DNA from: Thereva unica | Lineage: Eukaryota; Arthropoda; Insecta; Diptera; Therevidae | DNA length: 64,000 nucleotides | Direction of reading: 5' to 3' | Assembly (NCBI GenBank): GCA_949987705.1 | Contig: OX465281.1 | Location: 155,052,380 to 155,116,379 of the forward strand | In this document: positions 10,333-20,572 of the stretch, piece after piece | Position numbering within the stretch: the stretch's first letter is position 1 | How the letters are laid out: every line of letters begins with the position of its first letter | The notes under the pieces: model-generated | Seen by the model: the letters and a program-made list of their open reading frames with translations, nothing else | What the model was told of the DNA's origin: nothing | The model's database searches: none | Program-made: the position numbers and the translations under genes

Positions 10333-11793
10333 ATGCCGTTAGAAAAACCTACTAGTAACAGATTTAAGCCTTATAAAAAACTAAAGAAATTTTTTTCGTT
10401 AAATAATTTAAACAACGTAGAAAGTGATTCCGATAGTGAAAGTGTTATTAAAGAAGAAAGTGTCTCAACTGAAAATTTAGATTTGTTTGTGTTTTTAAAT
10501 TCCGAAAATAACAATCGTGATTATAGCAACATGGCTACAGGCACCGGTGGCAACCAAGTGCTTACTCCAAATGATATTTTTAACTCTTTACGAGTACCTG
10601 ATGCCATTAAAGATTTGCCGAAATTTGATGGCAATCCTAGATTGCTTTATGAATTTCTGAACAATGTTGAGGAAATTAGATCGTTAATTGTAGTAACGGA
10701 AGGAACACCATATGGTAAGCTCCTGCTCCGAGCAATTAGAAATAAAATTGAAGGCCCAGCCAACGAGGTATTGAATATGTACGGTACCCCGTTGGATTGG
10801 TTTCAAATCAAACAAAATCTTATCCTCCATTATTCAGATAAACGCAATGAAACTTCGTTAATTAAAGATCTTCACGATCTAAAGCAACAAAATAAAAGCG
10901 TTGAACGTTTCTACAGTGAGATAATAGAAATTCTTGCCACCATGACAAATCACGTCCAAATACATGAAACCAACGGAACCGTAGTTACAGCAAAACGGGA
11001 ATTATATACTTCAATGTGTCTCAATGCCTTCTTATCGGGACTTAAGGAGCCTCTTGGGTCCACTATCCGAGCGATGAAACCGGATACTTTAGCAAAAGCT
11101 TTCTCATATTGTATTCAGGAACAAAACATATCATACTCTAGACATGACAATTCTATTACCAAATATTCCAATGAAACAAAATTAAGTAGTCTTTCTAAAA
11201 CTCCATCAAATCCAACCCACCTTAGAGGACCAACAGCAAACACTACCGCGTATCAAAATAATCGCACACTCCTCCCTTTTACCCCAACAAATAACCGGTT
11301 ATCTTACCCTACACTCCGCCCTATGTTCAACAATAGACCAATAACGATCAATCCCAATAACTATACTCAAAGACCTCAACAGCATCAAAATAGCTTTTTC
11401 CAACATAGGTCGCAATTTAACCAAGGAACCAGCAACAGAAATCTGCCCAAACCTGAACCCATGGATGTAGGTTCAAGCAATATCCGACAAAATCGATATC
11501 CACAGAACCAGCAGAATATTAACCCACAAAACAATTTCTTCCGTCCAACCGGTCCACCTAAATTTACTAGCAAGGAACTATTCCACGTAGCCTCAGCAAC
11601 AGACACAGATCCTCATTTCGAACCTAACCACCAACAATTAGATTATTATTACGACCAACAAATTGCTAACCAAATTCCCGACTATGAGTGGAGAGACGAA
11701 ACCCCAGAAGTTACAAATGAAGAAGAGCAAAATTATGAAATAGATGACTCAAATTTTTCTCCGAAAGCCTCTCAGAACCCACCGGATATATAG
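10333..11793 (+). CDS. gag: Errantivirus Gag
   Basis: This is a 486-residue structural protein, complete and open. The first 80 residues are charged and precede MATGTGGNQ. Residues about 90-270 form an all-helical capsid-like region with FDGNPRLLYEFLNNVEEI, like the gypsy/17.6 Gag core. The last 200 residues are rich in Asn, Gln and Pro and lack a CCHC knuckle, as is usual in errantivirus Gag. The start was chosen as the first ATG after the leader that keeps the frame. Pol overlaps the 3' end in the -1 frame, entered by the slippery site at 11751-11757. Confidence 0.88.
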   Translation: MPLEKPTSNRFKPYKKLKKFFSLNNLNNVESDSDSESVIKEESVSTENLDLFVFLNSENNNRDYSNMATGTGGNQVLTPNDIFNSLRVPDAIKDLPKFDGNPRLLYEFLNNVEEIRSLIVVTEGTPYGKLLLRAIRNKIEGPANEVLNMYGTPLDWFQIKQNLILHYSDKRNETSLIKDLHDLKQQNKSVERFYSEIIEILATMTNHVQIHETNGTVVTAKRELYTSMCLNAFLSGLKEPLGSTIRAMKPDTLAKAFSYCIQEQNISYSRHDNSITKYSNETKLSSLSKTPSNPTHLRGPTANTTAYQNNRTLLPFTPTNNRLSYPTLRPMFNNRPITINPNNYTQRPQQHQNSFFQHRSQFNQGTSNRNLPKPEPMDVGSSNIRQNRYPQNQQNINPQNNFFRPTGPPKFTSKELFHVASATDTDPHFEPNHQQLDYYYDQQIANQIPDYEWRDETPEVTNEEEQNYEIDDSNFSPKASQNPPDI

Positions 11794-14700
11794 ACATCAA
11801 CACGCATGGATCTGTTCTACCCTATATTGAAATCTCCTCTCCATCTGGCCGACCACTCAAATTTTTAGTAGATACGGGAGCTTCAGACTCATTTTTAAGC
11901 CCAGAATATGTCCACCCGGATGATTTAGAAAGCGTAAAACCTACAGTTATTATCACCGTATTAAACCGATATACATTAGACAAACAAATCACATTACCAA
12001 ATTTTTGCGAATTCAAGCAACCTGGAACAAGTACGTTCCTAATATTCAAGTTTCACGGTTATTTTGATGGATTGCTAGGACTCGACACACTAAGGTCGTT
12101 AGGCGCTAAAGTAGACTTAGTAAACGATACACTGGTAACAAAGAATATTTCCATTCCCCTTAAATTCAAGCCAAATTTAATGTCGCAAAAATTTATAATT
12201 CCCCCGTTATCCAAATTAATAGCAAAAATTCCAGTTGATAGTGAAAACGGAGATATTCTCATTAAAAACACCTTAGTAAAACCAGGTGTCTATATCCCTG
12301 AAGGAATCTACCGATCCACAGCCTGGTACAGCCTTGTTGAATTAGTTAATTCATCGAACCTGGAACAAGAGGTGTTCTTAGAACAACCGTTAAAGGTAGA
12401 ACCTATAACAGATAAATATGTTGAAGTCAATTCTTTTAATATAAATTGTCCAGATAACAAAAATCCCGTAACTCCCGAAAATGTCACCCATAAACTTCGT
12501 TCTTCTCATCTAAACAAAGAAGAACGAGATCTTCTTTTCCACATATGTCAAGAATACGACGATATATTCTTCCGCGAGAACCAAAAACTGACTTTCACTA
12601 ATCAAATTAAACACCGGATATTAACCACAGACGACATTCCTATCTATACGAAATCCTATAGATATCCATACGTCCACAAAGAGGAAGTGCGACGACAAAT
12701 TAGTGACATGCTGGACCAAGGGATTATAAAACCAAGTTATTCTCCTTGGAGTTCTCCAGTATGGATAGTCCCAAAGAAAAAGGACGCGAGTGGGAAACAA
12801 AAATGGAGACTGGTAATTGATTACCGCAAGCTTAATGAAAAAACAATTAGCGATCGTTACCCTATACCTAATATTACAGAAATATTAGACAAGCTAGGCA
12901 AAAGTTTATACTTCAGTACTCTCGATCTTGCGAGTGGATTCCACCAGATTGAGATGGATCCACGGGACGTGCAGAAAACAGCCTTTACTGTAGAAGGTGG
13001 TCATTATGAATACGCACGTATGCCCTTCGGGTTGAAAAATGCCCCGTCCACCTTCCAACGCGTCATGGACAACATCCTCAAAGAGCTACAGGGCAAAATT
13101 TGTCTAGTATATTTAGATGATATCATCATCTTCTCCACTTCGCTCCAAGAGCACGGAGAAAACCTAAGAAAAGTCTTCAACAAACTTCGAGAAGCAAACC
13201 TCAAGGTCCAGATGGACAAATCCGAATTCTTGCACAAAGAAATCGCCTTTCTCGGGCATATTGTGTCCACTGATGGTGTTAAACCAAACCCCGAGAAAAT
13301 CAGAGCCATAAAGGAATTCCCACTTCCAAAAACACAAAGAGAGATTAAAAGCTTCCTCGGACTACTTGGTTATTACCGCAAATTTATTAAAGATTTTGCG
13401 AATATAACTAAACCCCTTACCCAATGTTTGAAGAAGGGAAGGAAAATAAACGTCGACCAAAACTATCTCAGGGCATTTCAAGCTTGCAAACACCTCTTAA
13501 TGAATGATCCAATATTACAATATCCGGATTTTTCGAAGCCATTCATCCTAACAACTGACGCAAGCAACGTTGCAATTGGAGCCGTTCTATCACAGGGCCC
13601 AATTGGAAGCGACAAACCAATCTGTTACGCGAGCCGAACGTTGACTGACTCGGAAGTAAACTATTCAACAGTGGAAAAGGAACTTCTGGCCATTGTATGG
13701 GCCATAAAGTATTTCAGGCCTTATCTGTACGGCCGAAAATTTAAAATCGTAACAGACCATAAACCCTTAACCTACCTCATGAGTTTTAAAGAACAAAACT
13801 CAAAACTGATCAGATGGCGACTGGAAGAGTTTGACTACGAGGTAGTATATAAAAAGGGCAGCCAAAACTCCAACGCAGATGCGCTTAGCAGGATGCAACC
13901 AAATTCTAGCAGCAACAAAGCTGCAGAAATTAATATTGAAGAGAGCAAACAACCTTCAGAAGACGATACAGATGCCACGATTCACACTGCTACGGAAAAC
14001 ATGAACGATGGCATTCCAATCTCCGAACGACCCTTGAACGAGTTTAATCTTCAGATAATATTGATCAAAACAGATGCAAAACCCCCAATGTCCCTAGAAG
14101 TAATATTTCGAAACAAACAACGTCGTACATTTCGCGCTGCGGAATTCACAGAGGAAAAGATCACCCAAATTCTTAAAGAATACCTAGCACCTAATAAATT
14201 ATCAGCAATCTACTCAGACAATGATACCTTCAAGATCATTCAAACCATATATTCCAAATATTTCTCAAACAGTAAGATCTTCAAGTTAATACGATGTACG
14301 GAGACATTAACTGACATTACGGACAATGACGAACAAGAACGACTTATAAATGAATACCATATTAACAATAACCACCGAGGTATCAACGAAACTTTGAGAC
14401 ATTTGAAGAGACAGTACTTTTTCCCGTTCATGAAAAACAAGATAGCTCAAATAATAAACAACTGTGAAACCTGCCACAGATTCAAATACGATCGACATCC
14501 ACCAAAATTGAAATTTGAAAAGACCGAACAACCCCTAAAACCTTTGGACATCATCCACATCGACATTTATACTATCAACGGTAATCAAATCCTCACCCTA
14601 ATAGATAAATTTTCAAAGTTCGCGGCAGCCTATACATTAGCAGCTCGAACAAGTCTTAACGTACTCAAGAGTATCAAACACTTCGTAAGTCTTCATGGCA

Positions 14701-15359
14701 TACCTTCAAAATTAGTAGCAGATCAAGGATCTGAATTTACTTCGAACATTTTTAAAGATTTCTGCATCCAATATAATATAATACTACACCTTACATCCTT
14801 CCAACAAACTTCTAGTAACTCTCCAGTCGAAAGACTTCACTCCACACTCACAGAAATCTACCGAATAATTCTCGAAAAGTACAAAGAAAAACGGCATGAA
14901 TACGACCATGAAGAGATTCTAACAGAAACTCTAACTACCTACAACAACGCTATTCATTCAACCACCCAGTACACTCCCTACGAATTATTCTACGGAAGAA
15001 CCTCCAAATTCAATGAAAAAATAAATTTCAACTCTGAACATGAATATCTTAAAAAACTAAATCTGTTTCAAAAGGAATTATACCCATTAGTTAAAGAACA
15101 CGTAGAAAGACTAGTTAATAAAAATATTGAAAAATTGAATAAATCCAGGGTAGACCCAATTGAGTTTAAAGAAAATGAGTTAGTCTACAGAAAAGAATGT
15201 AGAAGAAATAAAATTACACCTAGATTTAGCAAACAGAAAATTAAAACAAATAACAAAGTAACAATAGTAACACATAAGAATCAAAAAATCCATAAGACTA
15301 GACTAAAGACAAAACGTAAATTTCAGGTTAACAATGACAACCCACGGACAGAAACTTGA
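11748..15359 (+). CDS. pol: Errantivirus Pol (protease, reverse transcriptase, RNase H, integrase)
   Basis: Open frame from 11748; the first internal ATG is at 12072. The protease motif DTGAS is at 11871. RT motifs include WRLVIDYRKLN, ARMPFGLKNAP and VYLDDIIIF (Tyr of YLDD at 13110). RNase H has TTDASNVAIGAVLSQ near 13550. The integrase has an HHCC zinc domain (about 14353-14480) and three acidic motifs: HIDIYTI (14556), VADQGSEFTS (14715) and SPVERLHSTL (14822). All catalytic residues are present with no stop, so this copy could still be active. The last 26 bp overlap the env start. The product is expected as a Gag-Pol fusion cut by its own protease. Confidence 0.93.
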   Translation, partial: LKFFSESLSEPTGYIDINTHGSVLPYIEISSPSGRPLKFLVDTGASDSFLSPEYVHPDDLESVKPTVIITVLNRYTLDKQITLPNFCEFKQPGTSTFLIFKFHGYFDGLLGLDTLRSLGAKVDLVNDTLVTKNISIPLKFKPNLMSQKFIIPPLSKLIAKIPVDSENGDILIKNTLVKPGVYIPEGIYRSTAWYSLVELVNSSNLEQEVFLEQPLKVEPITDKYVEVNSFNINCPDNKNPVTPENVTHKLRSSHLNKEERDLLFHICQEYDDIFFRENQKLTFTNQIKHRILTTDDIPIYTKSYRYPYVHKEEVRRQISDMLDQGIIKPSYSPWSSPVWIVPKKKDASGKQKWRLVIDYRKLNEKTISDRYPIPNITEILDKLGKSLYFSTLDLASGFHQIEMDPRDVQKTAFTVEGGHYEYARMPFGLKNAPSTFQRVMDNILKELQGKICLVYLDDIIIFSTSLQEHGENLRKVFNKLREANLKVQMDKSEFLHKEIAFLGHIVSTDGVKPNPEKIRAIKEFPLPKTQREIKSFLGLLGYYRKFIKDFANITKPLTQCLKKGRKINVDQNYLRAFQACKHLLMNDPILQYPDFSKPFILTTDASNVAIGAVLSQGPIGSDKPICYASRTLTDSEVNYSTVEKELLAIVWAIKYFRPYLYGRKFKIVTDHKPLTYLMSFKEQNSKLIRWRLEEFDYEVVYKKGSQNSNADALSRMQPNSSSNKAAEINIEESKQPSEDDTDATIHTATENMNDGIPISERPLNEFNLQIILIKTDAKPPMSLEVIFRNKQRRTFRAAEFTEEKITQILKEYLAPNKLSAIYSDNDTFKIIQTIYSKYFSNSKIFKLIRCTETLTDITDNDEQERLINEYHINNNHRGINETLRHLKRQYFFPFMKNKIAQIINNCETCHRFKYDRHPPKLKFEKTEQPLKPLDIIHIDIYTINGNQILTLIDKFSKFAAAYTLAARTSLNVLKSIKHFVSLHGIPSKLVADQGSEFTSNIFKDFCIQYNIILHLTSFQQTSSNSPVERLHSTLTEIYRIILEKYKEKRHEYDHEEILTETLTTYNNAIHSTTQYTPYELFYGRTSKFNEKINFNSEHEYLKKLNLFQKELYPLVKEHVERLVNKNIEKLNKSRVDPIEFKENELVYRKECRRNKITPRFSKQKIKTNNKVTIVTHKNQKIHKTRLKTKRKFQVNNDNPRTET
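11751..11757 (+). promoter_or_regulatory. Candidate -1 ribosomal frameshift site (A AAT TTT)
   Basis: In the gag frame the heptamer is A AAT TTT, which fits the X XXY YYZ rule. It lies about 34 nt before the gag stop and within the only stretch where the pol frame is already open (from 11748). No stimulatory structure was checked. Confidence 0.6.
15324..15326 (+). promoter_or_regulatory. Candidate splice acceptor for env
   Basis: AAATTTCAG ends at 15326, seven bases before the env ATG at 15334, and lies within the end of pol. It is the natural partner of the leader donor at 10260. Confidence 0.45.
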
Positions 15360-16398
15360 AATACATGACCTACGAAACAACCTAGGACTTTTACCTCTAA
15401 AACTAGGCAACGCAAGACTAATAGAAGGATACAGTAACTTAATTCATATTGTAAGACTGCAGACTTATGAACAGACAATAGCGACAATACAAGACGCATT
15501 AAACCACTTAAACAATACGGACGAACTACAGAGCACAGTGACGACAACCAAAGTTAGGATAGATGAATTAAAACTTAAGTTATATGCACTACTCCCTAAG
15601 ACCAGATCTAGAAGAGGGATAATAAATGGATTAGGTACAGCAATAAAGTTCATAACGGGTAACATGGATGCTTCCGATGCCGTACGCTTAAATAATCAAA
15701 TTGAAGCTATAACATCTAATCAATCGAAATTACAAAGCGAAATTAATCAACAAGTTGTAATTAATAATAGTATGAACGAGAGATTTGAAAACATAACCAA
15801 TCATATTAATGCACAACAAAACAGAATAAGTGATTATTTAAAACAAAATCAAAATTCCCTTAATAATCACATAAAGAAAGAACACTTTCTCCTTCAACAA
15901 TTTCAATATCTGAATCAGGTAAACTACAACATAGGAATCTTACATAATCATCTAACAAATCTAGCCGAAGCGATACTATTCGCAAAACTTAACATAATTT
16001 CAAAACAAATATTAAACCCGGACGAGCTTATAGAAATATTTAAAATACTTAAAAACGAAATGATAAACATTAAATCAATAGAACACATATATGAATTACT
16101 AGGCTTACAGGCATACCTTAACGGCACAAACCTCATATTTAACATCCGAATTCCTATCGTGCAAAATAAAACTTATTCATTCTTTCATTTGATCCCGATC
16201 CCAATACAAAATTCCGAAAAAATCCTAACCAAACCTTATATCACCCTAAACCATCAAGATATTCAATTTTTCGATGAAAAATGCCCAGAAATAGAAGAGG
16301 TATTCTACTGCACAAGGCCGCCCTACCAGAGGAACTCCAGGAACTCCAAATGCGTTCTTGATATAATTCAGAACATTCCAGCCGAGTGCGAACTATAA
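15334..16398 (+). pseudogene. env: Errantivirus Env, N-terminal part (F-protein-like), interrupted
   Basis: 354 codons ending in TAA at 16396-16398. The hallmarks of the errantivirus/baculovirus F-type fusion protein are visible: a furin-like site RSRR at 15604-15615 followed at once by a Gly-rich hydrophobic fusion-peptide-like segment (GIINGLGTAIKF), then long helical heptad-like stretches and a Cys-containing region near the end. There is no clear signal peptide after the ATG, so the true N-terminus may need a spliced leader. The stop codon overlaps the left copy of the hAT target-site duplication. The C-terminal part continues at 19706-20212 in a frame that would not match simple removal of the hAT insert, so there is a separate frame break. 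Confidence 0.8.
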
Positions 16399-16663
16399 CA
16401 GAAGTCAGAGTTGCCAACCGTACGAGGTTCCTCGTACAAATACGAGATTTGTGGTCTTCCGTACGAGGTACGAGGACGCTATCAACCTCGTACAATTATG
16501 TACGAGATTTTGATAATGGATTATGTAGCTAGTTCCAAATGAGCTTTCGCTACTTCACCGGACTCTAGGCCATACGATCATTTTGGATCACCTTTATAAA
16601 TTAGTAAAAACTAGTGCCATCTATCAAAACTTGTAGGAACTTCTTACACCGTAAATTGCACTG

Positions 16664-16977
16664 CCGGAAATTTCCCGGTTGACGGTATAGCTACCATATA
16701 CCTAGTTTATAGCAGAAAAATTAAATCGATTTAACTCAAAGTTGCATCCAAATTTCGAATTAGCGTATAAACGGGTATTAAATACATTCTTATAACTATG
16801 GCTTAAGCCGAAATATTTCGGTTTAAGCCATAATTCGAATTACCTCGTTTATAGGGTAAAAAATTTGGGATGATCCATAATTCGAATTATTTTTGGAGTA
16901 GCTATAAACTAGGTAATAGACAATCATCGTGTAAATGATGATTGTCAATGGTAGTTCAACCGGGAAATCCCCGACTA
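16664..16977. repeat. Imperfect inverted repeat inside the hAT 5' region (nested MITE candidate)
   Basis: The outer parts GGAAATTTCCCGGTTGA (left) and TCAACCGGGAAATCCCC (right) are reverse complements. CCTAGTTTATAG is mirrored by CTATAAACTAGG, and the centre near 16796-16832 is almost a perfect palindrome (GGCTTAAGCC...GGTTTAAGCC). It has no ORF. It may be a MITE inserted before the transposase gene. Confidence 0.6.
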
Positions 16978-17079
16978 ATAAAACATTCCTCTTCGCATTA
17001 GTCGTTTGTACTACGTCGTGTAGCTAATTGTTTTTTTTTTGTAAAAAAAAATTCTATTCTTAATACCAAGTTTTTTCCA

Positions 17080-19309
17080 TTGTTTAGAGGTGTAATAAAA
17101 GTAATAAGTCTCATTATGAGTGATAACGAAGAAAACAGTGACCGTTCGCCTACTTTAACTCCGCCTAGAAAATTACCCAAAAAAGGTGGTTGGACAAGAA
17201 AAAAGGAAGGTAACACATTATCGCAACATCGTGTACAAAATTTTAGACCGCAGTGGTTAAAAGATCCGACTTTTAAAGACTGGCTTTTGCCGGACACCAA
17301 TGATGTAACAAAAGCCAAATGTGCATATTGCCCGGGAACATCAATGGTAGCTGAACTAACTAATTTAAAAACGCATGCCTCTACCAAGAAACACTTGGGC
17401 AACCAACCTGGATCCAGTGGAAGAACACAAACATTAACATCGTTTGGTTTCCAGAAAGGTCTAACTCCACAAAATAAAGAAAAAGCTCGTGCTGAAATTA
17501 AACTTGCTGCTTTTTTTGCAGAGCATAATATAGCATACTCGGTTGCTGACCATTTAGCAGATTTATTAAAAGAAGTTGTGACAGATTCTAAATTAATCAA
17601 GGAAATTGAACTCAAACGAACAAAAATTACAGGTGTGGTAAAGAACGTTCTTGGAGAAGGTCATAAAGCAGATTTAGCTCAAAAATTACAAAACAATCAG
17701 TTTTCGGTGATGACGGACGAAATGACCGATGTTTCTACGGTCAAAACTGCTTGCGTTGTGGTACGGTATTTGGATCAAGATGCTCAAAAGATATGTAGCA
17801 CATTTTGGGAGTTGTACAAAGTTTTTAAGCAAACGTCTGATACTGATGATACGAGTATTCCTACTGCCAATGCCGAGAATTTATACAGAGCTCTTATCGA
17901 TTCATTAACTAGCCGTAATGTTCCATTGACAAACATGATTGGCTTTGGTTCCGATGGGTGTAATGTCATGATGGGTGACAACGACTCAGTAAAAACAAGG
18001 TTTATACGCGATTTCCCAGGAATCATAATCACGAAGTGCGTTTGTCATTCGGCCCATTTGTGTGCCAGTGAGGCCTGTAAACAGTTGCCTGAAAGTGTAG
18101 AACAACTGGCTAGAGATATCTACAATTTTTTTAAACATAGTGATAAACGGCAATCTGATTTTCGTAACTTCCAGTCGTTTGCTGCAGTGGAGCCTCATAA
18201 AATACTGAAACCATCACAGATAAGATGGCTTTCGTTATTATCAGTGGTTGAAAGGATATTAGAACAATGGGAGGCCCTACGTCTTTTTTTTTATCGACTT
18301 TACGACAAATCCTGCACATAGGGCCAGAGCCGATGTAAGAAATCGAGCAGTATTTATTCTCGAAAAACTCAGCAACCCATTCTACAAACTTTATTTCTGT
18401 TTCCTGGAATGGTCGCTCCCTTTATTCAATAAGTTCAATCTGGAGTTTCAAAGCGAGAAAGTAGTTGTTCACAATCTACATGAGAAAATTAGAACACTTT
18501 ACCAGGAGATCTTATTACGTTATTTACAACGCGAATATGTGATGAGGCAAAATCTTGGAGAAATAAACCCTGAAAGTCAGCAACATCAGCTCCATGACGC
18601 TGCACTGTATCTTGGCGTCAAAGTATATGAGCTCTTAAAACATCCACATGTGATCAGAAAGCCTGCAGATATTGCACAGTTCTTCTCATGCTGCAAAAAT
18701 TTCTACAAAGCTGCCGCCACCGAAATTAAAAAACGATATAACATGGAAGATCCTGTCTTGTCAAAGCTACAAGTTTTTGAACCTGCATCAGCGCTCTCCC
18801 ATAATTTTAGAAGCCATTTCCCAACACTTATGCCACTTATGGAAGTGGTCCCCCGTGTAATCGCACCAGCTGATTACGTAAAGAAACAAATAATTGACAA
18901 CCAATGGAGGACTTTGCCAAATGCACAAGCTCGTCATCCTCAAGGGTTGAATGAAATTAGTGAGCCAGACAAGTTTTGGGCTCAATTACTGAAAACTGAA
19001 GACTTTTTCGAGCTGGCTCATTTTGCCCTATCTACACTGTCCCTACCCCATGCGAATGCTGACTGCGAGCGGGTATTTAGTAAAGTAAATTTAATAAAGA
19101 CAGACTTAAGAAACCGGCTAACTGTGGAAACAGTGAACGGCACACTTCTTGCTGCAGAGAGCGCAAAAGGTTTAACTCGTACTGGAAACTGCGTCAATTT
19201 TGAACCTACAAAAGAAATGTATAGCCGCATGACGAAAGATAAAATATACGGCAGAAAAAATGATAAAATTGAGGATGTTCCTGACATAATATTTGGAGAG
19301 GAAATTTAA
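17080..19309 (+). pseudogene. hAT transposase with BED zinc finger, one frameshift
   Basis: Two ORFs (17080-18321 and 18539-19309) form one transposase. The likely start is the second Met at 17116 (MSDNEENSDRS). A BED-type finger has CAYC at 17320 and two His near 17374-17395. DEMTDVSTVKTA (about 17715) and GFGSDGCNVMMG (about 17943) contain the first two catalytic acids, and CVCHSAHLC follows at about 18037. The C-terminal dimerisation region LPHANADCERVFS (about 19045) carries the last acidic residue. The frame breaks inside a T-run at 18284-18292, and in the other frame the sequence is open from there through 18539 into the second ORF, so a single indel disabled the gene. About 730 residues would be normal for this family. 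Confidence 0.88.
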
Positions 19310-19705
19310 AAGCTAACAAGAGGTTTTACGATACTTTTGAAAGGGCAAATTTTCGTAATAAAGCTGTGAAATCTTCTTCCTGAATTATTTTTAACAACTC
19401 ATTATTGATATTATTAATTTCATGTGCTTCAGATTTCTCGATGATAATAAAACTGTAATTTAATTTGCTTCCATATATTTTTAATTTACGAGAATACACT
19501 AAATTATAAACTAAATAATCTATCTGTAAAGTTTCGAACGATTATTTTCATTATTATGGCTGAAAACCCGTCAAACAAAATTGTCGGTAATTCTCAGGGG
19601 TATATTGGCCCTTAATAAATTTTAATGTACGAGGTTTGAAAGTCAATATACGAGATTTTCAGCTACACATGTACGAGGAATCTTTTTTTTTGGTTGGCAA
19701 CCCTG

Positions 19706-20212
19706 ACAGAAGTTGACCAGTCACCCGAAATCTATCAACCGGAACCCAATTACATTATTTTTATTAATGTTACAGAAACAGATATAAACTCTACTTGTCA
19801 TTTTAGCCCAAAAACCATCATAGGAAACGGTCTTTTACACTTCGAAAACTGCGAGGTCCAAATAAACGGGATCTCTTATGGAAGCCATCCAAAAAAACAT
19901 TGGGACGAAATGACAATCCACCCGATCCTGTTCAACCAAATCAACTTCACCAGAACCCAAAGGAACATAACCCTGCAAAAACTACAAACGTACAACATCC
20001 AAAATATGAAACAGATCGAGTTCCTCGAAGCCAAGACGGAGTCAAAAACTTTCATCATCTTTACTCTAATAGCCGTCCAAGTCATCCTGTTGATCAATGT
20101 TCTAGCCTACGTCGCCTATAAACTAAGAAGACGCACCTTTAGCATACCACCAGCCGCTCCAGGACCAGAAACTACAAAATTGCAGTTCCTGTACCCGTCG
20201 CTCTCCTCTTAG
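19706..20212 (+). pseudogene. env: Errantivirus Env, C-terminal part with membrane anchor
   Basis: About 168 codons on the far side of the hAT element. It has several Cys residues (HFENCEVQING), possible N-glycosylation sites, a hydrophobic membrane anchor (FIIFTLIAVQVILLI, about 20050-20125), and a basic then Pro-rich cytoplasmic tail. The ATG at 19694 lies in hAT terminal sequence and is not a real start. The stop at 20210-20212 abuts the polypurine tract. Separated from 15334-16398 by 3.3 kb of hAT. Confidence 0.8.
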
Positions 20213-20220
20213 GGGGGAAG
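20211..20220 (+). promoter_or_regulatory. Polypurine tract
   Basis: AGGGGGGAAG directly precedes the 3' LTR, the expected plus-strand primer site. Confidence 0.85.
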
Positions 20221-20572
20221 AGTTACATGTTCTACATGCAACACGTGCCGGAAATCAACCAGACATGCTGACCAAATCAATAATAACATTTTTCTTTAAT
20301 AACATTTTTCTTGTATTTCCCAACTTTTAAATTTCCAATTAATTTGCCGAATAAGCAATCCCATAGCCCAATTGTAATTAATTCAGCGTAAGCAATTTTG
20401 ATCAATTTTAAAGTATCATTTTTAATGTAAAATAAAGAAAGCTCAGTCTGTTTTAACACTCAAGAGAATAAAGTCAATTTCAATTGTAAAAATTTTAATA
20501 AAGAAAAATTTATAACGTTTTAAATTTATTATTATTTTTTTTTTATCTCGTCGTGTCTCGAGTTCTATTACT
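20221..20572 (+). repeat. Errantivirus 3' LTR
   Basis: 352 bp. The difference I saw from the 5' LTR is TGTCTCGAG against TGTTTCGAG near the end. The CGCG target duplication follows. Confidence 0.95.

Larger units (their letters stand above)
16406..19705 (+). mobile_element. hAT DNA transposon, nested in errantivirus env
   Basis: It is 3300 bp with terminal inverted repeats CAGAGTTGCCAACC on the left and GGTTGGCAACCCTG on the right, flanked by the 8-bp duplication ACAGAAGT (16398-16405 and 19706-19713). An 8-bp TSD is the hAT hallmark. Within about 120 bp of the ends there are many TACGAG motifs in both orientations (about seven on the left, three on the right), likely transposase-binding subterminal repeats. 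It encodes a BED-finger hAT transposase with one frameshift. Confidence 0.95.
9548..20572 (+). mobile_element. Errantivirus (Ty3/Gypsy LTR retrotransposon with env), 17.6/297-like
   Basis: It is bounded by two 352-bp LTRs and a 4-bp target-site duplication, CGCG, at 9544-9547 and 20573-20576. LTR termini are AGTTAC...ATTACT, the AGT/ACT ends usual for insect errantiviruses. The order is PBS, gag, pol (protease, RT, RNase H, integrase), env, polypurine tract. In a full read-through I noted only one substitution between the LTRs, so insertion is recent. Gag and pol are open, and env is disrupted by a hAT element and by a frame break. Without the hAT insertion the element is about 7.7 kb, which is normal for the group. 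Confidence 0.95.
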
